Shown: positions 46,037-55,064 of the stretch, in pieces
Layout: every line of letters starts with the position of its first letter
Numbering within the stretch: position 1 is the first letter of the stretch
Assembly (NCBI RefSeq): GCF_040215105.1
Contig: NZ_CP157875.1
Span: 1,975,501 to 2,039,500, forward strand
Reading direction: 5' to 3'
Source: Aeromonas veronii
GTDB lineage: Bacteria; Pseudomonadota; Gammaproteobacteria; Enterobacterales; Aeromonadaceae
Length of the DNA stretch: 64,000 bases
Position numbers and translations under genes: made by a program
Notes under the pieces: generated by a model
What the model was told of the DNA's origin: nothing
The model's database searches: none
Seen by the model: the letters and a program-made list of their open reading frames with translations, nothing else

Positions 46037-46846
46037 GTGTTCTGGTCGAGGTTAAGAAGTGTATTCGGTTCACCAGCCCGGTCGGCGGACAATGCCCCCC
46101 AGGCGCTTGAATGGCAGCAGGCGCTGGGCGCCATCCCCATCTTGCAGGGATTTACTCCCGCCGAAGAGCAGCGGCTGACGGCGCTGGCCACCCAGTTTCT
46201 GGCCCGCAAGACCCTTACCCAGATCGGGGTCGAGCTCACGGCGCGCCAGCAGGCAGTGCTGGCCCTGCAGGCGGTGTTGCCCATCCTGCATCTGGGGATG
46301 GACTGGTATCGCGGTTTTCATGAGGTGATCATCATCCCCGAGCCCGTCACCCGTCGTCAGGAGGTGCAGGACGAGTTCGGGCTGGTGAGCGAGTGGGAGG
46401 AGGAGAACGCGGGCGAATCCTGGCCTCAGGGGCCGCTGGTGCTGGCCTGGAGCGAGTTGCAGCAGGACGGGGACTGGGATGGTTTCAACCTGGTGATCCA
46501 TGAGCTGGCCCACAAGCTCGACATGCTGGGAGGCGATGCGGACGGGGCGCCCCCTTTGCCGAGCGGCATGGAGCAGCAACCCTGGACCCGGGCCCTGCAA
46601 AGCGCCTTCGATGAGATGAATGAGCAGCTGTCCCGGGACGAAGTGACCCAGATAGACCCTTATGCGGCCTCGCACCCCGCGGAGTTCTTCGCGGTGTGCA
46701 GCGAGAGCTTCTTCACCGATCCCCTGCGGCTGCGGGCCGTCTATCCCGCCGTCTACGAGCAGTTCGAGCTCTTCTATTGTCAGCAGCCGGCGGCGCGCTT
46801 CCCGGCCACCCGTTTGCTGGCGGGGGAGGAGTCCTTGCCCAGCTAG
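46037..46846 (+). CDS. mtfA: Zinc peptidase MtfA (Mlc titration factor)
   Basis: A cytoplasmic gluzincin-like peptidase, 269 residues (E. coli 265). In E. coli MtfA binds the repressor Mlc and so raises ptsG expression. The zinc motif HELAHKLD is near residues 155-162, the third ligand Glu is in SHPAEFFAVCSESFF, and YRGFHEVIIIPEPV is conserved. The start is GTG at 46037 with CAGGAGA upstream. It is probably in an operon with the GNAT gene and ends at a strong terminator. Whether this organism has an Mlc partner cannot be judged here. Confidence 0.95.
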   Translation: MFWSRLRSVFGSPARSADNAPQALEWQQALGAIPILQGFTPAEEQRLTALATQFLARKTLTQIGVELTARQQAVLALQAVLPILHLGMDWYRGFHEVIIIPEPVTRRQEVQDEFGLVSEWEEENAGESWPQGPLVLAWSELQQDGDWDGFNLVIHELAHKLDMLGGDADGAPPLPSGMEQQPWTRALQSAFDEMNEQLSRDEVTQIDPYAASHPAEFFAVCSESFFTDPLRLRAVYPAVYEQFELFYCQQPAARFPATRLLAGEESLPS

Positions 46847-46868
46847 CGGACTGCTTTCGCAGGCAAAC

Positions 46869-46896
46869 AAAAAGGCACCCCTCGGGGTGCCTTTTT
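46869..46896 (+). terminator. Bidirectional terminator
   Basis: AAAAAGGCACCCC (46869-46881) pairs with GGGGTGCCTTTTT (46884-46896), minus the innermost pair. It serves mtfA and the convergent satP. Confidence 0.92.
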
Positions 46897-46932
46897 CATG
46901 ATTGGCGCGTCATCGCGAGCCATGTCTGCGGC

Positions 46933-47529
46933 TTAGGCGGCAGCCTTGAGTTGGACGGCAGCGGCTTTCTTGTGATCACCGATGGGCAGCACGGTGCGGC
47001 CGAACTGCTCGTTGATCACGGTGGCCATGGCCAGGTAGATGGCGCTGGCACCACAGATGATGCCTTCGAAACCGGCGATGGTGCCGATCAGGGTGCTGCC
47101 GGTGAAGTCACGGGCGGCCAGCAGGAAGAAGAGCACGGTCAGGGAGGCGAACACGAACTGCTTCACGCGGGGGAAGTTGACGGTGCCAACCAGCATGAAC
47201 AGGGTGAACATGCCCCACATCAGCAGATACCAGCCCATGAAGGCGTGGGGAGTGGCTTCAGCCAGGCCCATGCCAGGCATCATCAGCAGGAACACCAGGC
47301 TCCACCAGAAGGTGCCGTAGGAGATGAAGGCGGTGACACCGAAGGTGTTGCCACGCTTGTACTCCATGATGCCGGCGATGATCTGGGCGAGACCGCCATA
47401 GCACAGGCCCATGGCCAGGATCATGGCACTGATGGGGAAGAAGCCTGCGTTATGGATGTTCAGCAGAATGGTGGTCATACCGAAACCCATCAGACCCAGA
47501 GGGGCAGGGTTGGCCAATTTTTCGCTCAC
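46933..47529 (-). CDS. satP: Succinate/acetate transporter SatP (YaaH/GPR1 family)
   Basis: A 198-residue inner-membrane protein with six hydrophobic helices and the family hallmark NPAPLGLMGFGMTT at residues 7-20. E. coli SatP (188 residues) moves acetate and succinate with protons. The C-terminal tail is Lys/Ala-rich (KKAAAVQLKAAA). The start is GTG at 47529, with GGAG about 8 bases upstream. It is transcribed alone. With actP and yjcH 7 kb away, it makes this a region well supplied for acetate traffic. Confidence 0.94.
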   Translation of the reverse strand: MSEKLANPAPLGLMGFGMTTILLNIHNAGFFPISAMILAMGLCYGGLAQIIAGIMEYKRGNTFGVTAFISYGTFWWSLVFLLMMPGMGLAEATPHAFMGWYLLMWGMFTLFMLVGTVNFPRVKQFVFASLTVLFFLLAARDFTGSTLIGTIAGFEGIICGASAIYLAMATVINEQFGRTVLPIGDHKKAAAVQLKAAA

Positions 47530-48409
47530 GTGTGTTCTCCAACGATAGAGGTGGGGGTTGATAAAAGACGCGCGATTTTAGGCAGCCGCCGACCCCCGGG
47601 CAAGGGGGATGAGCGAATAAATAGTAAAAAAACGACACGGGATATTACCCGGCTCATCATTCGTGTCTGGGAGGTAGAAAACAGGTAAATGAATCACGCA
47701 TGCCAGGTTGGTTTTTTGTGTAAATGACGGGGTTGTGAAAGTAAATGACGAGGCGGCAGGAGACAACGATGACACCTTGTTCATGCAGCCGGACGGGCGG
47801 TGCAGGAGACTCGTCGGCCGAGGTAGCGATGGCCTGCACGGCAGAATGGATGAAAAATGGTCTGATATGCCATCAGACAAGGCTATGTTATCCCGGCTTG
47901 AGGTCCACTTATCGACACCTGTCTGCATCGCGTTGAATCCTGTGGATGATTCCACTGCTCGTCTTCAAGCAGGCAGTGAAAACGGCTGTGAATCGAGAAG
48001 AAGCCTTGCCAGGGCGAGTGTCCGGGCGAAGGTCCCATCGTTCGGGACGAGTCAGGGGATCATCCTGGCATGGCGGGGATGCCTCCGCGTGATGAGGCGA
48101 GTCGGAATGCCGATACCCAGAGACGCGTAGAGCTGGTCGGGGACGGGGCGCGGGAGAGAGCTAGAGTCGCAGGATCAAAGGCAGGGGCAGATAAAGACCA
48201 TAAAGACGGTTGCAGTCAGCACGACAGTCACAGGCGAAAGAGACGCCAATGTACGGCGGCGGAGTCGCGTGATGGAGGACTGGAAGAACAGGGAGAACTG
48301 GGAGAACTGGGGAAAGTGAGGGAGCTGGAAGGCAAGGCTGGCAAGATGCAGGAGAGGGAAGGGAGCCAGGGTTGCTCGAAAACGGGGCGACCAGGGCCGC
48401 CCCTCGGGC
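47530..48409 (+). other. 880-base gene-poor region
   Basis: No convincing gene. The longest open frame (47708-48130) has low-complexity composition, no clear ribosome site and no recognised motif. The right third (48120-48380) is strongly purine-rich on the plus strand, with short local repetition such as GGGAGAACTGGGAGAACTGGG near 48295. It may be decayed coding sequence or simply spacer. Confidence 0.45.
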
Positions 48410-51337
48410 TCAGTTGTCTAGAGTCAGCACCACCTTGGCCTCCTTGTCCGTCTCCTTGACCAGGCTGTCGAGGACGAACAGCCGCTCCGGCGCTATGCCC
48501 TGGTTCTCGACCAGGAATGCCTTGGTATTCTGGGCGCGGCGCATGGCCAGGCTGCGCAGGGACTTGGCGGTGATCAGCTGCTGGTCTCGCAGCAGGATCA
48601 CGGCCTGACTGCGCAGGGCCGGGCTCTGCTCGGCGAGTCTCAGCCTGTCCGCCAGATCCCCGAGATCTTCGTTGAATTTCGCCTCATAGGCATCGGCCAG
48701 GGCGGATTGCATGGTGCTGTCTTGCTCCAGCAGGTTGAGATCCACCGGCGAGCCGGTGATCTTGGCCAGCACCCGCTCCAGTTTCTGGCGCTGCAAGATG
48801 GGCCTCTCCTCGTTGAAATTGACCTTGCCGCGGATGTTCATGCTGAGCTTGGGGCGCTCCTTGAGGGCCTGGGCCAGCTTGTCCAGCTTGGTCTGCTGGC
48901 TCGGGCTGAGATCCGGGCTGCCTGGCAGGAAGGGCAGTTCGTCGAGATCCTGGGTGCCGCCGGTCAGGGAGGCCAGCAGGGAGAAGGGAGAGCTGATGGC
49001 CTTGGTCAGGGTATTGCCGAGCACGTCCCAGAAGATGTTGCCCAGACTGAAGTTCGGCTGATCCAGATCGCCTTTCACCTTGAGGTTCATTTTGATGACG
49101 CCATTGGAATCGCTCAGCAGGGCGATGGCAAGGCCCAGAGGCAGATCCCTAGCCTGCTCGCTCTTGACCTTCTCACCGAGTTGCAGCTTCTTGATGGTGA
49201 TGTCGTTGTCCCCCTCCAGCCGGTTGCCCTGCAACTTGTAGTTGAGCTTCATGGAGAGCTGCCCCTTGTCGATGGCATAGCCCGCGTAGGTGCTGGAGTA
49301 GGGGGTGAAGGTGGTGAGCTCCAGGTTGTTGAAGGCCACGGCGACGTCGAGAACGGGATCATCGATGAGCAGGTTGGTTCCCCCCCTGATGGTGACGGGG
49401 GCGTAGCGATCCACCTTGCCATTGAAGGCGAGCTCGGAACGCTGACCCGGTACGTTGCTGATATGGCGGCTCTGGCCCGCGAGGGAGGCGATATCAACCA
49501 CGAATTCCGGACTCAGGCTGCGATCGGCAAAGCGCAGGTTGCCCTGCTCGGTGCGCACCTGATCGATGTGGATATGGGGAGTGGGCGTGCTGGCCCCCTG
49601 TGGCTTGTCCGGCTGGGGCAACAGCAGTTGCTGCACGTTGGTGATCCCCGTTTCGCTGATCTCGATACGGGCGAAGGGTTGGCGCAGCAGGATGTCGGCT
49701 ATCTTCAACTGCTGGCTCATGCCATCGTACTGCAGCCCGGTGAGCTCCAGGCGGGAGATCTGCAGTAGGCGCTGGTTGTCGGCCCTGTCCAGTACATAGA
49801 GCTTGTCGACATCGAGCCCCCCTTCCAGATCCAGCCGGCTCAGGACCCCGTTGGCATCGGTGGCCAGGGTCAGTCTGGTGCGGCTGCTAAGCAGGCCATC
49901 CTGCACCTTGATGCGCAGCAGATCCTGCAGATAGGGCTGGGCCCAGGCAAGGGGCAACGCCTGTTGTTTGATGGTTCCGCTCAAGGCAAAAGGCGCAGGC
50001 GTGAGATTGCCATCGAAACTGACGGGGCTCTGCTGGTTGAGGGTGGCGTTCAGGAGCAGGGGACTGGGCGCCTGGGCATGGCTGCCGAGTGCCCCGAGGC
50101 TGAGACTGAGCCCCGATAACTCGCGCAGCAACGGCTTGCCCGAGCTGGATTCGGTCAGCTTGAGATGACCCTCGCTGATACGGGACTGCTTGAGCTGCCA
50201 ACGCCAGGGCTGGCTGGTCTGGGCCGGTTTGGTTTTCTTGGCGGGCTTTGCCGCAGCCTTGGTAGCGGGCTGAGCGACCAACAAGGCGGCGAGATCCAGC
50301 TGTTGCTTCTCATCAAGCACGGCGCTGAGGGTGGGGGCCTTGAGGGTAGCGCTGCCGATGGTGAGGGATTGCTTGGCCCCATCCACGCTGATCCCGGTCA
50401 GGGCCAGCTGGTTGAAGCGGGCAAACTCGCTGCCCTTGGCACGCTTGAGCTGCCAGTTGTTCAGCAGCAGTTTGCCGTTGGAGAGTTGCCACCCCAGTCC
50501 CTGCTTGCCCTGGGTCAGGCGATAGCTGAGTTCGGCACTGGCGTCCCCCCGGGCCAGCTCCGCCTTGAGATAAGGCGTCCAGAGGGGGGCGAAGGGGGCG
50601 AGAGCCAGTTTGCCGAGACTGACGCTTCCCTTGCCGGAGCCGGTCAGAATGTCGAGTTCACCCCGGGCCTTGAGAGGGCTCTTCTGGTTGAGGGTGGCGC
50701 TCAGCTGATACGGGCTCTGATGCCCCTTGGCGGTGGATACACCGGGCAGTTGCAGCTCGAGCTTGTCGAGGGCAAGCTTCGGCACCCAGCCCGGGCTGCC
50801 AGGCTTGCGGCTGTCTTGATAGCGGACTTGCCCCTGCACCAGGGTCAGCTTGTCGATCTGTACCGGCAGCATCTCTTGCGTCGGCTTGGCAGGGGTGACC
50901 GGGTCGGCCGCCAGCAAGGGGGCGAGTGCCTCGGTCAGGTTGAATCTGGCCTCGGGCTGCTTGTCCGGGCCCTTGCCATCGGCGAGGCGTACCAGGTTGG
51001 CGACGGGCTTGCTGAGACTGGCCTCGGCCAGCACCACTGCTCGCTGCTGCCAGCTCTCTTTGAGCTTGGGGACTATCAGGAGTTGCTCGAAGGCCAGTAT
51101 GGGTTGTTGCTGGGCATCGAGCAGCGTCGTGGGGCCCAGGGTGAGGGAGGGGGTCTGCAGGCTGACCCGGATCTCCCCCAGAGTGAGCTGCAGTCCATAG
51201 TGCTTGGCCAGCCAGCCGGGAAGATGGCGCTGGGCGAGGCCAGGGGCTTGCCACAGCAGAATGACGAAGGCGATGAGCAGGGCGACGCAAAGGTAGAGGG
51301 CATAGCGCAACAGGCGAGTGGGCAGAGGCTTGGGCAT
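48410..51337 (-). CDS. AsmA-like DUF748 family protein
   Basis: A 975-residue envelope protein. One N-terminal membrane helix (about residues 10-28, YALYLCVALLIAFVILLW) anchors a very long periplasmic part with repeating beta-strand segments such as LDKLELQLPG and LELTGLQYDG, typical of the AsmA/TamB/YhdP group that forms grooves for moving lipids between membranes. The C-terminal region (about 820-975) resembles the OmpA-like end of DUF748 proteins (KLDKLAQALKERPKLSMNIRGKV, then RAQNTKAFLVENQGI). The ATG at 51337 has GGAG 7 bases upstream. A role in lipid transport is inference from the family. Confidence 0.82.
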   Translation of the reverse strand: MPKPLPTRLLRYALYLCVALLIAFVILLWQAPGLAQRHLPGWLAKHYGLQLTLGEIRVSLQTPSLTLGPTTLLDAQQQPILAFEQLLIVPKLKESWQQRAVVLAEASLSKPVANLVRLADGKGPDKQPEARFNLTEALAPLLAADPVTPAKPTQEMLPVQIDKLTLVQGQVRYQDSRKPGSPGWVPKLALDKLELQLPGVSTAKGHQSPYQLSATLNQKSPLKARGELDILTGSGKGSVSLGKLALAPFAPLWTPYLKAELARGDASAELSYRLTQGKQGLGWQLSNGKLLLNNWQLKRAKGSEFARFNQLALTGISVDGAKQSLTIGSATLKAPTLSAVLDEKQQLDLAALLVAQPATKAAAKPAKKTKPAQTSQPWRWQLKQSRISEGHLKLTESSSGKPLLRELSGLSLSLGALGSHAQAPSPLLLNATLNQQSPVSFDGNLTPAPFALSGTIKQQALPLAWAQPYLQDLLRIKVQDGLLSSRTRLTLATDANGVLSRLDLEGGLDVDKLYVLDRADNQRLLQISRLELTGLQYDGMSQQLKIADILLRQPFARIEISETGITNVQQLLLPQPDKPQGASTPTPHIHIDQVRTEQGNLRFADRSLSPEFVVDIASLAGQSRHISNVPGQRSELAFNGKVDRYAPVTIRGGTNLLIDDPVLDVAVAFNNLELTTFTPYSSTYAGYAIDKGQLSMKLNYKLQGNRLEGDNDITIKKLQLGEKVKSEQARDLPLGLAIALLSDSNGVIKMNLKVKGDLDQPNFSLGNIFWDVLGNTLTKAISSPFSLLASLTGGTQDLDELPFLPGSPDLSPSQQTKLDKLAQALKERPKLSMNIRGKVNFNEERPILQRQKLERVLAKITGSPVDLNLLEQDSTMQSALADAYEAKFNEDLGDLADRLRLAEQSPALRSQAVILLRDQQLITAKSLRSLAMRRAQNTKAFLVENQGIAPERLFVLDSLVKETDKEAKVVLTLDN

Positions 51338-51591
51338 GGCGGTCTCCATTTGATGCGCACATGGTAGCAATTAATCACCGCCCGAGCATGATCTCTCCTT
51401 GAAGCTGCGCCGGACTCTGACCGGCATTGGTGGTCATGTGTGCAATTGGCTGCCCTTGACACCAGGGAGGCTCCGACATGGCGGGGCGGGCGTGGAGCAC
51501 CGCTGCCTCCGGTCTCGAACCTTGGTGCCCGTCATCGTCGCCGATTGCTCGTCGGAGCAGCCTCATGAGCCGGATTGTCGCCCAGCGCCGG

Positions 51592-52005
51592 TCAATCTGC
51601 CCCGGTTGTCAGCGTATTGAGGGAGTGGATGCAGCGCTGCTCGGCGACCTCCAGTTCAGCCATCACCATCTGGATATCTTCGAGCTGCTGGCGCAGGGAG
51701 TGGCGTCTTGCCTCGATGATCTGGATCATCGAGTGTAACTGGGTTCGGCTGGTCTTGTCGGTATCGTAGAGATCGAACAGCTCGCGGATCTCCGCCAGAC
51801 TGAAACCGAGCCGCTTGCCCCGCAGGGTGAGCTTGAGGCGGATCTTGTCCTTGTGGCTGTAGATCCGGGTCTGCCCTTCACGGGTCGGGGTGATCAGCCC
51901 CTCATCCTCGTAGTAACGGATGGTGCGCGGGGTGACGTCAAACTCCTGGGCCAGCTCCGAGATGCTGTAGGTCACCTCCTTGCTGGCGAAACGGTTAGGG
52001 ACCAT
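51592..52005 (-). CDS. liuR: MerR-family regulator of branched-chain catabolism LiuR
   Basis: A 137-residue MerR-type regulator. The N-terminal winged helix has YSISELAQEFDVTPRTIRYYEDEGLITPTREGQTRIY (about 12-48); a dimerisation helix follows, and the C-terminus lacks the metal-binding Cys cluster of CueR/ZntR. Its place within the liu genes identifies it as LiuR. The ATG at 52005 has AAGGAG 7 bases upstream and overlaps the liuE end by 11 bases. It is the last gene of the leftward operon, so it would be autoregulated through the operator at 58752-58773 unless it has a private promoter. Confidence 0.9.
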   Translation of the reverse strand: MVPNRFASKEVTYSISELAQEFDVTPRTIRYYEDEGLITPTREGQTRIYSHKDKIRLKLTLRGKRLGFSLAEIRELFDLYDTDKTSRTQLHSMIQIIEARRHSLRQQLEDIQMVMAELEVAEQRCIHSLNTLTTGAD

Positions 52006-52984
52006 GGCAGGCTCCTTGTGGGATCTCATCCTTTGTAGTCCGCTGGCGGGCGAGGGCCTTGGCATGCATTGCCTGACCGACCCGGGAGCCGTTGGCCCGC
52101 CCCAGCTGTTCGCTCACCCACTGGCCGGTGGCGGCGAGGGTGTCCAGGTTCACCCCTGTGCTCATGCCAAGGCCGTTTAGCAGGTAGACCACCTCTTCCG
52201 AAGCGACGTTGCCGGAGGCACCGGGGGCATAGGGGCAGCCACCGAGCCCGGCCACCGAACAGTCGATGGTGCGGATCCCGCGCTCGAGCGCCGGCAGTAA
52301 ATTGGCCAGCCCCTGGCCATAGGTGTCGTGAAAATGGACCGCGAGCCGCCCCGCCGGCACCTCGTGCAAGACGGCGTCCAGCATGGGCGCGACGGTGCCC
52401 GGGGTGCCGACCCCTATGGTGTCGCCAAGGGAGATCTCGTGACAACCCAGATCCAGCAGCCGCTCGGCGAGCGCCGCCACCCGTTTCGGCCGGGTCAGGC
52501 CCTCGTAGGGGCAGGCGATGACGGTGGAGAGATAGCCCCGCACCCGGATGCCAAGGCTGCGGGCCTCGGCCACCAGGGGGGCGAAGCGCACCAGGGACTC
52601 CTCCACGCCGATGCCGATATTGGCGCGGGTAAAGCCATCGGAGCAGGCGGTGAAGAGGCCTATCTCATCCACCTGGGCACTGATGGCGGCTTTGAGCCCC
52701 TGCAAGTTGGGCACCAGGGCGCCGTAGCGTACCCGCGGATGACCCGCCTCGGCGCGCCGGGGCAGGGCTGCCAGCAGGGCGCCGGAGTCCGCCATCTGGG
52801 GAACCCGTTTGGGGGAGACAAAGGCCCCCACCTCGATGCGTTGCAGGCCGCTCTCGGTGAGGCGCGCGATTAACTCGAGCCGCTGGACCAGGGGCAGTAT
52901 GTGCAGTTCGTTTTGCAGCCCGTCCCGCGGCCCCATCTCCACCAGGCTCACCCGATCCACGGGTCTTCCCTGTTCCTTGTTCAT
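51995..52984 (-). CDS. liuE: Hydroxymethylglutaryl-CoA lyase
   Basis: Cleaves HMG-CoA to acetoacetate and acetyl-CoA, the final step of leucine breakdown. 329 residues. The N-terminal VEMGPRDGLQNE carries metal and catalytic residues, and the signature AGLGGCPYAPGASGNVASEE holds the catalytic Cys. The HFHDTYGQGLAN segment contributes metal-binding His residues. The start overlaps the liuD stop by four bases (ATGA), and the C-terminal codons overlap liuR. The C-terminus is somewhat extended and low in conservation. Confidence 0.96.
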   Translation of the reverse strand: MNKEQGRPVDRVSLVEMGPRDGLQNELHILPLVQRLELIARLTESGLQRIEVGAFVSPKRVPQMADSGALLAALPRRAEAGHPRVRYGALVPNLQGLKAAISAQVDEIGLFTACSDGFTRANIGIGVEESLVRFAPLVAEARSLGIRVRGYLSTVIACPYEGLTRPKRVAALAERLLDLGCHEISLGDTIGVGTPGTVAPMLDAVLHEVPAGRLAVHFHDTYGQGLANLLPALERGIRTIDCSVAGLGGCPYAPGASGNVASEEVVYLLNGLGMSTGVNLDTLAATGQWVSEQLGRANGSRVGQAMHAKALARQRTTKDEIPQGACHGP

Positions 52985-54954
52985 GCTCCATCCGCCTGTG
53001 TCTGTTCATCCTTGCCCGGGGCGAACTGCACCAGGACGTTACCCTGGCTCACCTGCTCCCCCTGCTGGCAGTGCAGGGCCGCAATCACGCCATCCTGTTC
53101 GGCCCTGAGGTTGTGTTCCATCTTCATGGCCTCCAGCACCAGCAAGGCTTGCCCCTTGCTGACTCGTTGTCCCGTCTCCACCAGCAAGGCCACGACGATG
53201 CCGTGCATGGGGGCGTGTATCTCCCCCGTGCTGCCGCCATGCTGGTGATCAGGACGGGCTTGGTGCCGTGGATCATCTTCACAAAATGGCAGGCTTCGGC
53301 CCTGCAGGGTCAGCACGAAATGCTGCCCCTGTGTCTTGACGGGGTAGCGTTGCCAGGTGTCTCCCGCTTTGATGCGCAGATAATCTGTCCCGGACTCGTA
53401 GGGCAGTCGGATCCCCTGCCATTCAATGGCGCCGGCGGTCTCGATGAGGGTCGATGTGCGACTCTCGTCGCCGATCCGCACCACCGCCGTCCAGTGCCTG
53501 TGAGCGCCGAGGCGAAAGCCGTCAGCCTGCTGCCAGGGGTCCGGGGCCTGAACCTTGCGCTGCCTGCTGGCAAGCCAGAGGGTGGCGAGTGGCCAGGCGA
53601 GCTCTGGCACGGGCAGTGGGTCGGTGGGGATGGGCCATTGGGTGTGATGACGCATGGCGAGCACATCCGGCTCCTGGCACAGGCGCAGCAGCAGGGCACC
53701 GTTGTGCACCAGGGGGCCCAGCGTCAGTGCCGCCAGCGCCTCGGCCAGTCTGGCAAAGGCCTCGGCGCGGCTCTGGCCGTGCACGATGAGTTTGGCAATC
53801 ATGGGGTCGTAATAGGGGCTCACGGCATCTCCGGCGCCCACCCCGGTGTCGATGCGGATCCCGTCCGGCCAGTGCAGCCAGTCGATGGGACCGCTGGCGG
53901 GCAGGAAACCCGCTCCCACGTCCTCGGCGTAGAGCCGCGCCTCCACCGCGTGGCCGCGCAGCACGACCGCATCCTGCGTCAGTGGCAGGGGCTTGCCTTG
54001 GGCGACCGCGAGTTGCCAGGCCACCAGATCCTGACCCGTGATGCATTCGGTAACCGGGTGTTCCACCTGCAGCCGGGTGTTCATCTCCATGAAGAAGAAT
54101 TCCCCACCACACAACAGAAACTCGATGGTACCGGCGCCGCGATAGTCGATGGTGCGGGCGGCGGCCACGGCAGCCTCCCCCATGGCCTGGCGCAGGGGGG
54201 GCGGGATGTCGGGGGCGGGGGCCTCTTCAATCACCTTCTGGTGGCGGCGCTGCAAGGAGCAGTCGCGGTCCCCGAGATAGATGGCGTTGCCGAGCTCATC
54301 GGCAAACACCTGCACCTCCACGTGGCGGGCGCGGGGCAGGTAGCGCTCCAGCAGTACATGATCGTCGCCGAAGGCGGCCCTGGCTTCTCGTTTGACTGCG
54401 GCCAGGGCGTCGTCGAAATCGGCCAGCTGATCGACTCGGCGCATCCCCTTGCCGCCACCACCGCTGGCGGCCTTGATGAGCAGCGGGAAGCCGACGAGAC
54501 TCGCCTGATCGCGCAAAAAGCCGGCTTCTTGATCCGCCCCGTGATAGCCGGGCAACACGGGCACCCCCGCGGCCTGCATCAGGGCCTTGGCGCCGGATTT
54601 GTCCCCCATGGCAAGGATGGCGGCGCCGCTCGGGCCGATGAAGCGAATGCCTGCTGCCTCACAGGCGCTGGCGAAATCGCTGTTCTCGGACAGGAAACCG
54701 TAGCCAGGATGAATGGCATCGGCTTTGGTCTCAAGGGCGATGGCGAGCACCTTGGCGGCGTCGAGGTAACTCTCCCGCGCAGGCGCCGGCCCCAGATGCC
54801 AGGCCTCGTCGGCGTCGCGCACATGCATGGCGCCAGCATCGACATCGGAGTAGAGGGCGATGGTGTGGATGCCGAGGCGGCGGGCGGTCTTGATGATCCG
54901 CACCGCGATCTCGCCCCGGTTGGCGATCAGCAGGCGTTTGATGGGAGCCGTCAT
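52981..54954 (-). CDS. liuD: Methylcrotonyl-CoA carboxylase, biotin-containing alpha subunit
   Basis: Carboxylates 3-methylcrotonyl-CoA together with LiuB. 657 residues: biotin carboxylase N-domain (IKRLLIANRGEIAVRIIKTA), ATP-grasp with SGGGGKGMR near 165-173, metal/bicarbonate segment FFFMEMNTRLQVEHPVTE near 285, and a C-terminal biotinyl domain with the modified Lys in LEAMKMEH near residue 615. The start ATG overlaps the stop of a 37-codon ORF by four bases, itself coupled to liuC. Confidence 0.96.
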   Translation of the reverse strand: MTAPIKRLLIANRGEIAVRIIKTARRLGIHTIALYSDVDAGAMHVRDADEAWHLGPAPARESYLDAAKVLAIALETKADAIHPGYGFLSENSDFASACEAAGIRFIGPSGAAILAMGDKSGAKALMQAAGVPVLPGYHGADQEAGFLRDQASLVGFPLLIKAASGGGGKGMRRVDQLADFDDALAAVKREARAAFGDDHVLLERYLPRARHVEVQVFADELGNAIYLGDRDCSLQRRHQKVIEEAPAPDIPPPLRQAMGEAAVAAARTIDYRGAGTIEFLLCGGEFFFMEMNTRLQVEHPVTECITGQDLVAWQLAVAQGKPLPLTQDAVVLRGHAVEARLYAEDVGAGFLPASGPIDWLHWPDGIRIDTGVGAGDAVSPYYDPMIAKLIVHGQSRAEAFARLAEALAALTLGPLVHNGALLLRLCQEPDVLAMRHHTQWPIPTDPLPVPELAWPLATLWLASRQRKVQAPDPWQQADGFRLGAHRHWTAVVRIGDESRTSTLIETAGAIEWQGIRLPYESGTDYLRIKAGDTWQRYPVKTQGQHFVLTLQGRSLPFCEDDPRHQARPDHQHGGSTGEIHAPMHGIVVALLVETGQRVSKGQALLVLEAMKMEHNLRAEQDGVIAALHCQQGEQVSQGNVLVQFAPGKDEQTQADGA

Positions 54955-55064
54955 ATCTGCGCCTCACGGACTGCAATGGTGTGGGAGTGCGGTGCGGGAT
55001 AAGCCGTCCATCGGCCAGATCCGTTGTAATGGGTGATCACCAGGTGCTTGATGGGTTTGATCAT
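54951..55064 (-). CDS. Unrecognised 37-residue ORF coupled to liuC and liuD
   Basis: It fills the entire 106-base gap between liuC and liuD. Its ATG overlaps the liuC stop (ATGA), and its own stop overlaps the liuD start (ATGA). It has no internal stop in 37 codons. The product begins MIKPIKHLVITHYNGSG and contains WTAYPAPHSHTIAV; it is short, basic and His-rich, with no signal or membrane helix. An AAGGGCG element 5 bases before the ATG could serve as ribosome site. It may be a real small protein, or a translational bridge that carries ribosomes from liuC to liuD. I recognise no family. Confidence 0.55.
   Translation of the reverse strand: MIKPIKHLVITHYNGSGRWTAYPAPHSHTIAVREAQI

Noticed and set aside
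47708-48130. A 140-codon frame in the gene-poor region.
   Set aside because: No ribosome site, no hydrophobic or domain pattern, and composition unlike neighbouring genes.
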